From the NCBI RefSeq assembly GCF_964204645.1, contig NC_134036.1, positions 10,466,704-10,526,703 of the forward strand: 60,000 nt of DNA, written 5' to 3'. Source of the DNA: Tubulanus polymorphus. Its lineage: Eukaryota; Nemertea; Palaeonemertea; Tubulaniformes; Tubulanidae. The notes below the pieces were generated by a model. The model did no database searches and was not told where the DNA came from. It was given only the letters and a program-made list of their open reading frames with translations. Both the position numbers and the translations under genes were made by a program. Below are positions 1-9,315 of the stretch, piece by piece (position 1 is the first letter of the stretch; every line of letters begins with the position of its first letter).

Positions 1-455
1 GTGAGGAAGATTTTGATAATTATAATGATTATTTGTTTCATCAAAAAAGCTGAACATATTTTACAATTAGTAAAAACATATGCTATTATATATAAAGATA
101 AATGCAAAGTGATCGTGTCTGTAATGAATGTATAACAAAGAATAATTGGTCAAAACATTATAAATTAAAAAAACAAAAGGTGGAAATGATTCAGCCCATG
201 CAATACACGTATTTAAATCTTGGTATGAAAATGTAGAGAATATGTAATATATGACAAACAATTGAATCATAGATACTCAATTAAGCATATAGGTACAGAT
301 AATGTAATAGAGAATCCATTAATTATAAATCCAAAATTCAATTAAATAAATATATCAGATTATCGGTGGTATAGAAAAACATTTATAGATTATTTCTCCA
401 GTAATGATATAGTTACCATATTGAAAAAGTTAACTTTAAACCAAATTTAACTTAT
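1..455 (+). pseudogene. Broken plus-strand ORF of virus-like element (copy A), unknown function
   Basis: The plus strand shows element-like AT-rich coding sequence that changes frame several times. Pieces include an acidic stretch near position 3, a Cys-pair segment (CNEC, about 138-150) followed by a Lys-rich run, and a segment beginning near 248 with a stop near 345. No frame is open throughout, so this is a decayed gene or genes, cut by the window edge. It reads toward the minus-strand gene train, so the two blocks are convergent. I do not recognise a family; the Cys pairs hint at a zinc-binding module, which is only inference. Confidence 0.4.
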
Positions 456-458
456 GCC

Positions 459-680
459 ATGAACTTATTTGAACTTAAATATGATGATTTTAGAGAATTT
501 TTAAATAAACATCCATCTAAAAATGAAATCGAAAATTATATTCCAAAAATTGTTTTTAGAGCAACATTCAATACATATAGAATCGGGAATCATTTAGGAA
601 TTGTAACAATGCAAATGAAAAGGAATATATGGTTAGAATATAATAAGCTTAAAGAAAAATATGAAAATGAAAAAGATTAA
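459..680 (+). CDS. Small hypothetical protein (73 aa), end of plus-strand block
   Basis: A 73-residue ORF with an ATG start. It is rich in Asn, Lys and Glu, has no membrane segment, and its C-terminus (about residues 50-73) is a charged probable helix. It shares the extreme AT bias of the element genes, which supports membership in copy A. It ends about 20 bp before the iteron-like repeat cluster at 700. It may be the surviving C-terminal part of the longer broken gene upstream, because the preceding 450 bases are in pieces. Not recognised. Confidence 0.4.
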   Translation: MNLFELKYDDFREFLNKHPSKNEIENYIPKIVFRATFNTYRIGNHLGIVTMQMKRNIWLEYNKLKEKYENEKD

Positions 681-699
681 TTTCCTATACATATTGATG

Positions 700-1003
700 T
701 ACGAATGGTACGAATGGTACGAATGGTACGAACTGTACGAGTGTACGAGTGTAATAATATATATATTTTATATTTAAACATACGAATGATACGAATGGTA
801 CGAGTATAAATATAATATTTGTATTCTATATTAAATATAACACAATATATATTTTATTAAAATAATATTTAAATATGGTATAAAATTGATAAAATAACTT
901 AAAATCAAACTCGTACTGTTTTTTAAATTAAAAAAACATATGTAAATTATATATGTTGCCCTCGTACACTCGTGCCATTCGTACAATTCGTACACTCGTA
1001 CCA
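700..1003. repeat. Inverted clusters of 8-9 bp iteron-like repeats
   Basis: TACGAATGG occurs three times in tandem (700-726), followed by TACGAACTG and two TACGAGTG. Three more units lie at 781-806. The same words in reverse complement (CGTACACTCGT, CCATTCGTA) fill 961-1003. The two oppositely oriented clusters flank about 150 bp of almost pure AT. They sit exactly between the convergent plus-strand and minus-strand gene blocks. Candidate origin, bidirectional terminator or protein-binding array; function is inferred. Confidence 0.75.
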
Positions 1004-1207
1004 TCCAACCTATTCAAAATTCTATAATATTTCAAATTTTAAGTATTAAGGTATCTAATACGTATCTAATACAACAATGCTTAGAATACCTTTTTTTATA
1101 AATTTATATTCATATGGAAATTGTAGTCTCAGAAGTACTTTGGAACCTTTATTACTTTTTAATTTATTCATATATTGATCATGTAGTTCAGTAGGTATGA
1201 TTTGATT

Positions 1208-1765
1208 TTATTCCAATGATTGTTGCATTGATTTTCTATCTTTAATGTAGAATAAAACTAAAAATCTAATGTTTTCTCTAAAGTTTTTAAGAATCGAATT
1301 ATATTTTTGATTTAAAACTGATGTTGTTATCCCAAAATGTCTCCCAGAGAAAGCCAAATAACATAGTTCACTTTCTCTAACTTTTGAATCACGTAAATTT
1401 GCACAACCATCTATAATGGATAATGTATTTGAACCTTTATAAATATCTAATGCAATTTTAATACAATTACCTAAATTTTCCTTTACTGTTTTAGGATCTA
1501 GTATAATAAACTTTTTATCTTTTAAAACTATATCTCTATCATATGTTTTATACATTTCATTAGTAGGACAGAATAATATTATATTATCAAAATGATTCTT
1601 ATAAATAGTTTCTAACAAATCTAATATGAAATGTGTTTTACCACAGTTTGTTACTCCAGTTACTAACATATTATGCGGTTCAAATATAAATAAATCTTTA
1701 TTCATTTGTTCTTTTAATTTTATTATATCTAATATTTTTTTCGCGCGCAATTTTATCAGCTTCAT
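1208..1765 (-). pseudogene. A32-like genome-packaging ATPase of virus-like element, C-terminus interrupted
   Basis: P-loop ATPase of the FtsK/HerA-A32 type, which pumps DNA into capsids in polinton-like elements and large DNA viruses. Walker A (GVTNCGKT) is at residues 37-44 and a Walker B-like segment (TLSIIDG) at 114-120. An SGRH...NQ sensor-like region follows at about 140-155. The usual second acidic residue after IID is Gly here, which would be expected to impair hydrolysis. The frame stops at 1208, but element-like coding continues in the same frame to about 1080, so the stop looks premature. The 5' end overlaps the acidic protein gene by 68 bases in another frame; this could be a genuine overlap or an old frameshift. 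Family call is strong; activity is doubtful. Confidence 0.75.
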
Positions 1766-2522
1766 TTCGTATACTTATTATTTCCCCAATTGTTTTTTTA
1801 GAAAACATACTTAAAGCTTCTATTTCTTGATCTGTTGATTCAAGTAATCCCTTCGGTAAAAGTTTTTCAGTTTGAACTTCGTTTGATTTCATTTTACTAG
1901 TTTTGGAAGTTTTCTGTTCAGAAGTTGTTTCAGTTTCTGGTTTCTTTTTTATTATTTCAAATAATTCATTAATTCTTTGTTTAAATACTCTTCTATTTTT
2001 ATTTATTTCTGTGTCGGTAACATCAGTTATTACATTACTATTACTTATTCTTTTAATTTTATCTGGTTCTAATTTTCCCAAAGTTGTTTCCGCTAATATT
2101 TTGTCTTGATTTTTATAAGAGATATTAATATAATAATCATCTTTCAATTTATAATAATATTCACCATCTAAAAGTTTTAAATTTTCTACTAAACGGTCAG
2201 CATCTTTATCATTTATATCATACCCAGATCTTTCAAATACAGGTTTGAATTTATACATAGATTCATGATATTCTAAATTTTTCTTTAATAAACCTGGATT
2301 TTCATTTTCAGTATATATTCTCGATTTAGCTCCTCTAATATATTCCTCTGTTGATGGGGCTTTAGAACCACTATCTGCTAAACTAGAATTAGAATTATAT
2401 GCTGATTCATCATCATCATCAATATTAGTTTCATTTAAATTGGTTTGCGGTTCATCATCAATATATCCTGCATTATTATTTCCCATGCCTTCCATTTCGA
2501 AATCTTCTCCGCCTTCTGCCAT
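1698..2522 (-). CDS. Acidic protein upstream of packaging ATPase (274 aa)
   Basis: Intact ORF with ATG in a TAAATG context. The N-terminal 70 residues are acidic and disordered-looking (runs of Asp/Glu, Asn and Ser). The middle is mixed, and the C-terminal third is Lys-rich and probably helical. No catalytic motif or membrane segment is visible. It ends inside the ATPase ORF and starts 17 nt after the 381-residue protein gene ends. Position between the structural candidate and the ATPase suggests a morphogenesis or scaffold-like role, but that is inference. If the overlap with the ATPase reflects a frameshift, this would be the N-terminal half of one longer protein. Confidence 0.6.
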   Translation of the reverse strand: MAEGGEDFEMEGMGNNNAGYIDDEPQTNLNETNIDDDDESAYNSNSSLADSGSKAPSTEEYIRGAKSRIYTENENPGLLKKNLEYHESMYKFKPVFERSGYDINDKDADRLVENLKLLDGEYYYKLKDDYYINISYKNQDKILAETTLGKLEPDKIKRISNSNVITDVTDTEINKNRRVFKQRINELFEIIKKKPETETTSEQKTSKTSKMKSNEVQTEKLLPKGLLESTDQEIEALSMFSKKTIGEIISIRNEADKIAREKNIRYNKIKRTNE

Positions 2523-2538
2523 TTACATAATAAAAAAA

Positions 2539-3684
2539 TTATAATTTAAAATATAATATTCCTCCGATTACATTTCCTATACAAGTTATAGCTAATTTAG
2601 TATTTTCATGGGATTTATTATCATCATTTAGTTTAATTATTTCATGTTGAATATTATCAGTTCTAATATTTTTTGATGTATTGTAATCTTTTATTTTAGA
2701 ATCATTATTTAATTTAATATTCTTAGTTTTAGTTTCTGTTGATTGAATATGTTTTTTATTTTTTTCACCTTCCATTAATTTTGAAGCAGTAATAATATTT
2801 TTATTTATATCATTTAATCCAAATGAATTATTTATTGTTGCAGTTTTAATTAGATTATTGTAACCAATTATGTTTCCCATCTTTAATACTAAATCATTAG
2901 AAATAATTAATAGATTAGGGCCTATACAATAATTTAATCTAATATGTGATTTATCTAAATAATTTTGATATCTTGCAATGTTTTCTGGAATCGATCTATT
3001 TATATCATTATGAATTGAATCTTCAAATAATACTTTGAATTGTTTCTGCGCATCGAATGAAGTGTTATCATTTCCAATTATTGGGGATCTTGTTTCAACT
3101 TGCGCGCCTAAAATACATATCAGATAAGTTCTAATAGATTGATTTATTCTTTGTATACCTAATTTTGTAAAACCTTCACCATTTTCAAAAATGAAATTAA
3201 CCCAACCATTATTATTATGAATTTTATAATTATGATAAGCTCCAATTCTATGCATATAATCAATTCTTTTTATTTCATACTCTTCACCAACACCTTGCAA
3301 TTTACCATGCGCTCTAAAATCGGAATTAATATTTATATTAAAACCATTACATATTTTATAAAACTTAGATAGATTAATATTATTATCCAATTCTTTAAAA
3401 TATTTAGACCCGGGTAAAGGACATTCTAATTCATTTAATATTATTCTGATTTGAAAATATGTGTGAAATCTAAATATTGTGTGAATTAATTTTAAATCAG
3501 AATACTTCAAATTTGTATCTAAGTTATTTGAATGATCATTCCAACTTATTCCGCATCCTGTTGTTGCACAATAAACAGCAAAATTACATTGATTCTGCCA
3601 AAATTTCATATTAGATCTTACTTTATATATATGATATTCATCTCGAGTAAAAGTAACTTCATATGTATTAAACATATTTTCCAT
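2539..3684 (-). CDS. 381-aa conserved element protein, candidate major structural (capsid) protein
   Basis: The longest intact ORF of copy A. A Cys-containing block (ATTGCGISWNDH) lies at about residues 40-51, a conserved-looking core (GEGFTKLGIQRINQSIRTY) at about 168-186, a charged linker at about 305-360 and a hydrophobic C-terminal tail at about 363-381. Similar proteins accompany polymerase B and A32-type ATPase genes in polinton-like elements of other invertebrates (recalled, not checked). The frame stays open upstream to about 3840 but has no ATG there, so the N-terminus could be longer. A capsid role is inferred from size, position next to the ATPase and intactness. A structure prediction showing a double jelly roll would support it. 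Confidence 0.6.
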   Translation of the reverse strand: MENMFNTYEVTFTRDEYHIYKVRSNMKFWQNQCNFAVYCATTGCGISWNDHSNNLDTNLKYSDLKLIHTIFRFHTYFQIRIILNELECPLPGSKYFKELDNNINLSKFYKICNGFNININSDFRAHGKLQGVGEEYEIKRIDYMHRIGAYHNYKIHNNNGWVNFIFENGEGFTKLGIQRINQSIRTYLICILGAQVETRSPIIGNDNTSFDAQKQFKVLFEDSIHNDINRSIPENIARYQNYLDKSHIRLNYCIGPNLLIISNDLVLKMGNIIGYNNLIKTATINNSFGLNDINKNIITASKLMEGEKNKKHIQSTETKTKNIKLNNDSKIKDYNTSKNIRTDNIQHEIIKLNDDNKSHENTKLAITCIGNVIGGILYFKL

Positions 3685-3859
3685 TTTAGAAATAAAAAAC
3701 TGTGATTCAGTAAAATAAATTTCTAAATTAGTTAATGAATTTAAAACTACATTTTTATATGTTATATTTTTTTTTAAATCTATTGCAGGAATATTATATT
3801 TAATTGATGTATTATATTGGAAAGCTTTTGGAAACCCCGTTTATATAATTAAAAAATTA

Positions 3860-4280
3860 ATGATTAACTAATTCTTTTAATAATTTATCTTGTTCTTCAA
3901 CTGTTATATGACCATTTAAACTTATTATATAATCTAGTGTATTCTTTGATTTATTAATTTCTTTTGTATTAGTTTTAATTTTTTCTTTATTACTTTTTAT
4001 ATTTAATTTTGAACTTATACCAGTTAAAACACGAACTTAATCCTAGTACGCCAATTGATATAGCTAAAGGTGTTAATGGTGAAAATATTGCTAGAAATGT
4101 TATTACAGAACTAATTGTAACCGAACCACTTATAATCAAATAATATATAATTTTACTTTTTAGATATTTTTTCTTTTTAACTTTTAAATCATTTTCAAAT
4201 TCTAATATTTTTTTTTCTAAATATATTTTTAATTTAGTTTTATTTATATCGTGAGGAATAATATCAATATTATCATCCAT
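3860..4280 (-). pseudogene. Small two-helix membrane protein of element, frameshifted
   Basis: ATG at 4280 in TAAATG context. The first 96 residues have a charged N-terminus (about 1-45), then two adjacent hydrophobic helices (about 46-68 and 70-86). The frame closes at 3990, but a different frame carries on from about 4025 to 3860 with a Lys/Asn-rich soluble tail, so a single indel near 4020 has split one gene of about 140 codons. It lies 20 nt downstream of the preceding small gene. A membrane-anchored virion or assembly factor is a reasonable guess; not recognised as a named family. Confidence 0.5.
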
Positions 4281-4300
4281 TTATTTAGCAAAAAAAATTA

Positions 4301-4723
4301 CTAATTAGTAAATTTATACGCTACAAATATAACAATACCTGTTCCACCTAAAACCCATATTATTTCATATTTCTTCTGTTCATTACTTGGGGTATAATAA
4401 TCTGATATTGTAGGTTTACGTAGATGTAATTTTTCTTTATTTGTTACCGCGTTATATAAACTCATTGCATCATCAACTGATTGAAAATCTCCATGTGAAA
4501 TCTTCTGATCATATAATTCCTTGTTAATATAATCCATATAGTTTTGCCTCTTTTCTCTATATTCTTCTGCTGCTTTATTGTATTTCTCTAATGCTTAGTT
4601 ATGTCTTTTTTGCTCTGATAATGATCCATTTTTATCAATATGTTTAAATAAATAACCACCACCAGTAAATGCTAAAGCGTTAACAATTGCCGATCCTATA
4701 ATAGTTATAACTGCAGAAGCCAT
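4301..4723 (-). pseudogene. Small membrane protein of element with one in-frame stop
   Basis: The reading frame starts at an ATG at 4723 (TAAATG context) with a hydrophobic N-terminal segment. It reads through a charged coiled-coil-like region, meets one TAA near 4598, and continues in the same frame to 4301. The downstream 78 residues have a C-terminal membrane helix (about residues 59-74). One nonsense change in an otherwise open frame marks a recently damaged gene. Two membrane segments flanking a charged helix would suit a virion membrane or connector protein; this is inference. Confidence 0.5.
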
Positions 4724-4747
4724 TTATTTAGTAAAATAATTATGTAT

Positions 4748-4969
4748 TTATATGGGAGGAATATATTTTTGTTTTTCTAAATAATCAATAGTTAAATTAG
4801 ATAAAGTAACTGCTAATGTTAATTTTAAGATATTATTTATATCAAATCTATCAACATTAACACTTCCCATTTTGAATACTTTTTTTAATACCATTGAATA
4901 ACCAACAGTTCCAACTGATAGTAATGCTCTATTATATAATCCAGTTATTATCCACTTATTATCACTCAT
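4748..4969 (-). CDS. Small hydrophobic element protein (73 aa)
   Basis: Intact ORF with one or two weakly hydrophobic segments (about residues 10-30 and 45-62), ending in Pro-Pro-Ile. Its ATG overlaps the stop of the upstream gene as ATGA (4966-4969), the tightest coupling in the cluster, which suggests co-expression. It belongs to the same minus-strand train of tiny genes. No family recognised. Confidence 0.5.
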   Translation of the reverse strand: MSDNKWIITGLYNRALLSVGTVGYSMVLKKVFKMGSVNVDRFDINNILKLTLAVTLSNLTIDYLEKQKYIPPI

Positions 4970-5328
4970 TTATTTATCAAAAAATTACTATCATCAAAAT
5001 ATTTAGTTAACTTATTTATGATTATTTCAACATTTATTTCATTACTAGTTTCATTTGTATATATTTCAATTATTATTATTTTAATATCATCGATGATAAA
5101 ATCTTCATCTAATTCATAAAATCTTAAAGATTCTCTAATTAAATTAGTAATCTTTTCTACATTTAAAGTTTCTTTATCTACTGTTGTTTCATACTCAAAT
5201 GTTGTTTCATCATTAGAAAATGCTATATTTTTTATATGTGAAATTACATCATTAATGTTAAATTTCATTTCTTTCTCACGTTTGAAATCAAATCCAAAAC
5301 ATATGCTCGGCCCAACAGTTATATTCAT
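4966..5328 (-). CDS. Small acidic protein with degenerate EF-hand-like loop (120 aa), paralog of next gene
   Basis: Starts with the same 16 residues (MNITVGPSICFGFDFK) as the gene at 5392-5637, so the two are tandem paralogs. After a helical region it has an acidic segment (ELDEDFIIDDIK, about residues 73-84) aligned with the cleaner EF-hand or dockerin-like loop of the paralog. It also has an Ile/Asn-rich C-terminus that the paralog lacks. The upstream intergenic sequence is almost identical in the two genes, including the T-run and TATAAATG start context. Function unknown. Confidence 0.55.
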   Translation of the reverse strand: MNITVGPSICFGFDFKREKEMKFNINDVISHIKNIAFSNDETTFEYETTVDKETLNVEKITNLIRESLRFYELDEDFIIDDIKIIIIEIYTNETSNEINVEIIINKLTKYFDDSNFLINK

Positions 5329-5391
5329 TTATATAGTGAAAAAATTACTCTCTACATCTTATAACTAATTCATAAATTACAGGAAGGTTAT

Positions 5392-5637
5392 TCAAACTGT
5401 TAATATGTTTTTAATATCATCAATAATTCCATCTTCATTTAAATCATAATATTCTAAAGGTGATTCAATTAAATCAATTACTTTTTCTATATTATAATTT
5501 TCTTTATTAATCATTGATGCATTGTTAAATGATTTACTTTTTATGTCAGTAATTACAAAATTTAGTTTAATTCTCATTTCTTTACCATGTTTAAAATCAA
5601 ACCCAAAACATATACTCGGTCCAACAGTTATATTCAT
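5392..5637 (-). CDS. Small protein with EF-hand/dockerin-like loop (81 aa), tandem duplicate
   Basis: Shares its N-terminal 16 residues and promoter-proximal sequence with the gene at 4966-5328. Near the C-terminus DLNEDGIIDDIK (about residues 64-75) matches the calcium-loop spacing D-x-N-x-D-G-x-I-D seen in EF-hand and dockerin loops. It is shorter than its paralog. The bases just 5' of position 5400 duplicate the 3' end of the gene at 5655, so the duplication unit of about 305 bp runs across the gene boundary. Calcium binding is suggested by motif only. Confidence 0.5.
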   Translation of the reverse strand: MNITVGPSICFGFDFKHGKEMRIKLNFVITDIKSKSFNNASMINKENYNIEKVIDLIESPLEYYDLNEDGIIDDIKNILTV

Positions 5638-5654
5638 TTATATAGTGAAAAAAA

Positions 5655-6412
5655 TTACTCTCTACATCTTATAACTAATTCATAAATTACAGGGAAATTA
5701 TTTAAATCAATTAAGTATCCATTGTGATTTCTAATTTCTAATTTAAAATTATTAAATTGAGGAATACAAGGTTTAAAATCACAATCAGCTAAATTATAAT
5801 TCATTTGCGTTCCAAATTGTTTAACCTTCTTTAATGGTAAAATATTTAATATACTAGAATTACATGTTGTATCTTTAGTTGCTTCAAATGTTTTTGTAGG
5901 ATCAATTAAATTGCAATAAATATAAAAGTGTGTAAAAGGTATTATATTTGAAATGCCTTCTACGTTTACTGTAACAACATCTGGTGCAATTCCTAGCAAT
6001 TTAGCTAATGGTTTTTTACTATAAATGCATGTTGACTTTCATCAAATACCTTTATTTTAATTTTATTTGTGCTATCACTTTTTATAAATCTAATCAAAAA
6101 TTTATCATCTTTTCTAATTTTCAACCGTGCTCTTCGATTAATTTCTTGAGATAATGTTTCTAAATTATATAATCCTGTTCTTAAAATTAGATCAAACCAT
6201 TTATTTACATTTCTAATATGAATTAAAAAAGTATTATGTTCAATAGTTTTATTCGATATATTGTAAAAAGAATTACATAAACTTATATTAACTAATTCTA
6301 AATCTACGCAATTTTTATAATCTCTATCTGATTGAACTAATAAATTATGTGATTTATGATTTGTAAGTTTTCTTTAATCAACAAATATTCTGTATTCTTT
6401 TAATTCCGCCAT
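5655..6412 (-). pseudogene. Element gene of unknown function, broken by a stop and a frameshift
   Basis: ATG at 6412 in a TAAATG context. A TAA follows after 12 codons (6374-6376), then the same frame is open to about 6002. The 114-codon ORF ending at 5655 continues in another frame, with a single indel near 6010. Read as one gene it would be about 250 codons and soluble, without membrane segments; the 3' part has paired Cys residues. The last roughly 60 bases are repeated at 5340-5400 as part of a local duplication. A structural or minor virion protein is possible; I do not recognise it. Confidence 0.45.
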
Positions 6413-6429
6413 TTATTTTACATATTTTC

Positions 6430-6783
6430 TTATTCGAAATCTATTTCATGGTGCCCTTTTTCATTCTTACCTTTGTATACGAAATAGAAATCTCCAGAAC
6501 ATAATTCTTCTAGATCTTCACTTGATAATCTATGAAATCTATCTGGTAAATATGTTCAGAATTTATATGTATTTCCTTTTAATCCTTCATATTCTAAGTG
6601 TATAACTAATTTATCTCCATATTTGTTAGTAACTGTATCAATATTTGTAATTAGATATTTCTTATGGATCATTAATTCTTTTAACTTCTTAAATTTATAA
6701 TCTACTGATTTGACATTTGAAGTATCTTTTATTCTATCTAAAAATAATTTGTTGTTCTCACTGTGTGTTTGTTTACTCTCCAT
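6430..6783 (-). pseudogene. Small conserved element protein (MESKQ type), truncated by a stop
   Basis: The ORF from ATG 6783 runs 75 residues (Lys-rich N-terminus, then a beta-rich segment around ITNIDTVTNKYGDKLVIHLE) and stops at 6556. Element-like coding continues beyond, to about 6430. A homologous copy lies at 35700-36054 in copy C, but there it is the first gene next to the foldback terminus, not downstream of the polymerase. It starts about 45 nt after the polymerase gene ends. Similar short proteins accompany polymerase B elements in other invertebrates (recalled, not checked). Function unknown. Confidence 0.5.
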
Positions 6784-6829
6784 TTATAATACATATTTTT
6801 ATTACAATTTTATTAACATGTTAGAATCC

Positions 6830-9315
6830 TGTTCATAACCTCATTCTCTTTTGTTTCTTCTCTTTTAAATTTTGAGTATTCATCTAAATTGCAACCATAA
6901 GCAACTGTATGAAATCCATCATCTCAAATATATATTTTATCATCAAATGGGTTTAGACTAATCTTTTCAATTTCTTCAATAAAAGTTTCATGATCTTCAG
7001 ATCTTAAACATCTCATCTTATGTTTTCTAACTTCTTCATTGAATATACAATTGATGTAATCTTTGAAATGAATATTCTTTTCTACTACACTTTTGGTTAT
7101 TCCTTTTAACTTTTTAGCTTCATGTTCTTTAGTTTTATATGAATACATTTTAGATCTAATACCAATGAATTCAATCATTTCTTCACCGCCTAATTCATCT
7201 TTGAATTTACCGGGAACTTTTTTATTATCATTGCTAAACAATTCAGAAGTCTGAGAACCCAATATTTTTAAAAAAAATTTTTTTTTCGAAATAAAGTTCG
7301 CAAAATCTCAGGATCTGGTTTTTAGGGAAGTCGCATGGAAAGAGTTAAGATTCTATAATGTACTACATAATTATATTTATCTTCTTGAGTTACCATTAAC
7401 TTTTCTGTATGAATATGGTTTTCGGGTTTAATTCTTTTTTGATAATTTGATAATTCTTCATGAGTTACAGTTTTATGTTCTGGACATTATGCTAGATTTC
7501 TAGATTTAAATTTAATATGTTCAGGATATTCTAAATCTACAACAAAGAAGTAACCAGTATCTGAATCATCTGCAATATCTAGAATTATTTTCTTCCAATC
7601 ATTTTCATGTTGTGAAACTTCACTCATTTCAAATACTCCGTAAGGTTGTGGTTCCATCATTGCCCAACCATACAAATTATTTGCATCTATATATAATAAC
7701 TTATATCCAGGGTTATCATTTACATTGAAATATCTATCCCCTAATACACCTGAAACACCTCCTCTTATAGATTTTTCAAATAATAATAATTGATCTATAT
7801 TTGTTAACAAATCCATTTTTATATCTGTAAATTTTAAACCACAATCCCATGTTAATCCTGGACTTGAATAACAATGACAAGGATCAATATTGAAATATTT
7901 TAGGTTTACATCTCTAAACCTTTCGAATATATCGGTTAATAATAATACATCTGATTTTAGATATGAATCTACTAATTGTCCATGATTTTCTATTTTGAAA
8001 TGATTCCAAATATTCAATGTTCTATTATAGACTTCATCTTTAACATATTCATTTTTTAATTCATCATAGAATTGTTCTTTCAATAATTCAGTTATGTTAA
8101 AATCATAAGAAAGAATAAGGAATTGCGCCTTTATATCTCATTAATTGAAAATCATCATTATTTGGGTAGTGTTGCTTTAATATTTTTAATTCATCATCAA
8201 CTAATGATTTTGATAAGTTATCTAATGAACTATTTAAAAATCTATATGAATCTATAAATCTTAAACACCCAAATTGGAATTATATATAATTCTCAGATGT
8301 TCTAGCTAACATTTTAAATTTATAAGTTGGTATTTTATCTTTTGATCTATTTGAATTTAATCTTTCTATTTCATTATTGATTTCTTCTATTTTATGACAT
8401 AACTGTTTGATGAATAAATGCGCATCATATCCTGATAGATTATGAAATATAACTGGTACAAAGTTAATTTTCTTAGCTTGTAAGTTACAATTCTCATGTG
8501 CAGCGCCTCTAAACTTTCCATTCAAATGATCATGGTCTCTTACTTTTTTATCTTTATAATTGAATATCTTTTCACAATAATAACATTTAACTGCAAACGC
8601 AAATGCTTCTTTATCTTCTTCTGTTATTATAATTTCTATATTTGTATTCAATAATTTACTAAATCTTATTTCATATTCAATTAATAAGTCACAAAAATGA
8701 TTGATAACATTTTCATTTCTATAATGATAATATTCATTTTTAATTAGTTCTGGATAATCAGATTTAATATATAACCCGAAAGCAGCAGCTGATTGATAAA
8801 TCTTTTTAATAGTATTTGTTTTGGTGGTTCATCTGAAACATCATTTTCATTAGAATTTAATTTCTTTCTTTTGTAATATATTTCTTTTCTATCTTGATCA
8901 GTTAGTTCTTTATTTAATGATTCAAAATCTCCATATATAACAAATGGTACTTTATTTTTGAATCATATTTTTTGAATTCTGATATTTTATCCTTTTCATT
9001 TGGTAAAACTAATTTACGATAATCATGATTTTCACATAATTATTTATGATTTAATAATGCACTTTCCGTTCTGAATTTATGTAAACATTTTCTACATAGA
9101 TATATTTTATCATCAAAATCACTTTCTGATTTAAAAAATAAATCAATTCATTTAATCCACATATAATGATTCTCATAATATAATATATCTATAACACCAT
9201 TTGAATCATAATCTTTTGATAGGTATAAAGGTTCTAATGTATAATGTTTTATATTCTTACCTTTTGTATTTGGCAATTTGATTAAATCAAATACATCTAT
9301 CTTTATATTATTATT
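6830..9315 (-). pseudogene. Family B DNA polymerase (protein-primed type), central and C-terminal part, multiply broken
   Basis: Decayed replicative polymerase of the element. Going 9315 to 6830: a C-x2-C...H zinc-knuckle-like segment near 9090. The 8280-8651 block has an endonuclease VII-like DHDH (residues 39-42) and Exo II-like HNLSGYDAHLFI (70-81). The 7487-8083 block has Exo III (YLKSD, 41-45), IRGG (106-109) and polymerase motif A (YIDANNLYGW, 131-140). The C-terminal piece (6924-7262) lacks motifs B and C: about 0.9 kb present in copies B and C is missing here and replaced by about 80 unrelated bases (7260-7340). Frameshifts and stops separate the blocks. The gene's 5' third lies beyond the inserted element at 9316-11487. 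Confidence 0.8.

Noticed and set aside
690-760. Mimivirus-type AAAATTGA early promoter near element genes
   Set aside because: AAAATTGA-like words occur upstream of several starts (for example 12580, 35697, 36078), but in reverse orientation relative to the genes and in very AT-rich DNA.
1903-2109. Hydrophobic plus-strand ORF as a membrane protein
   Set aside because: It is antisense to the acidic protein's Lys/Glu-rich region, which reads as hydrophobic on the opposite strand.
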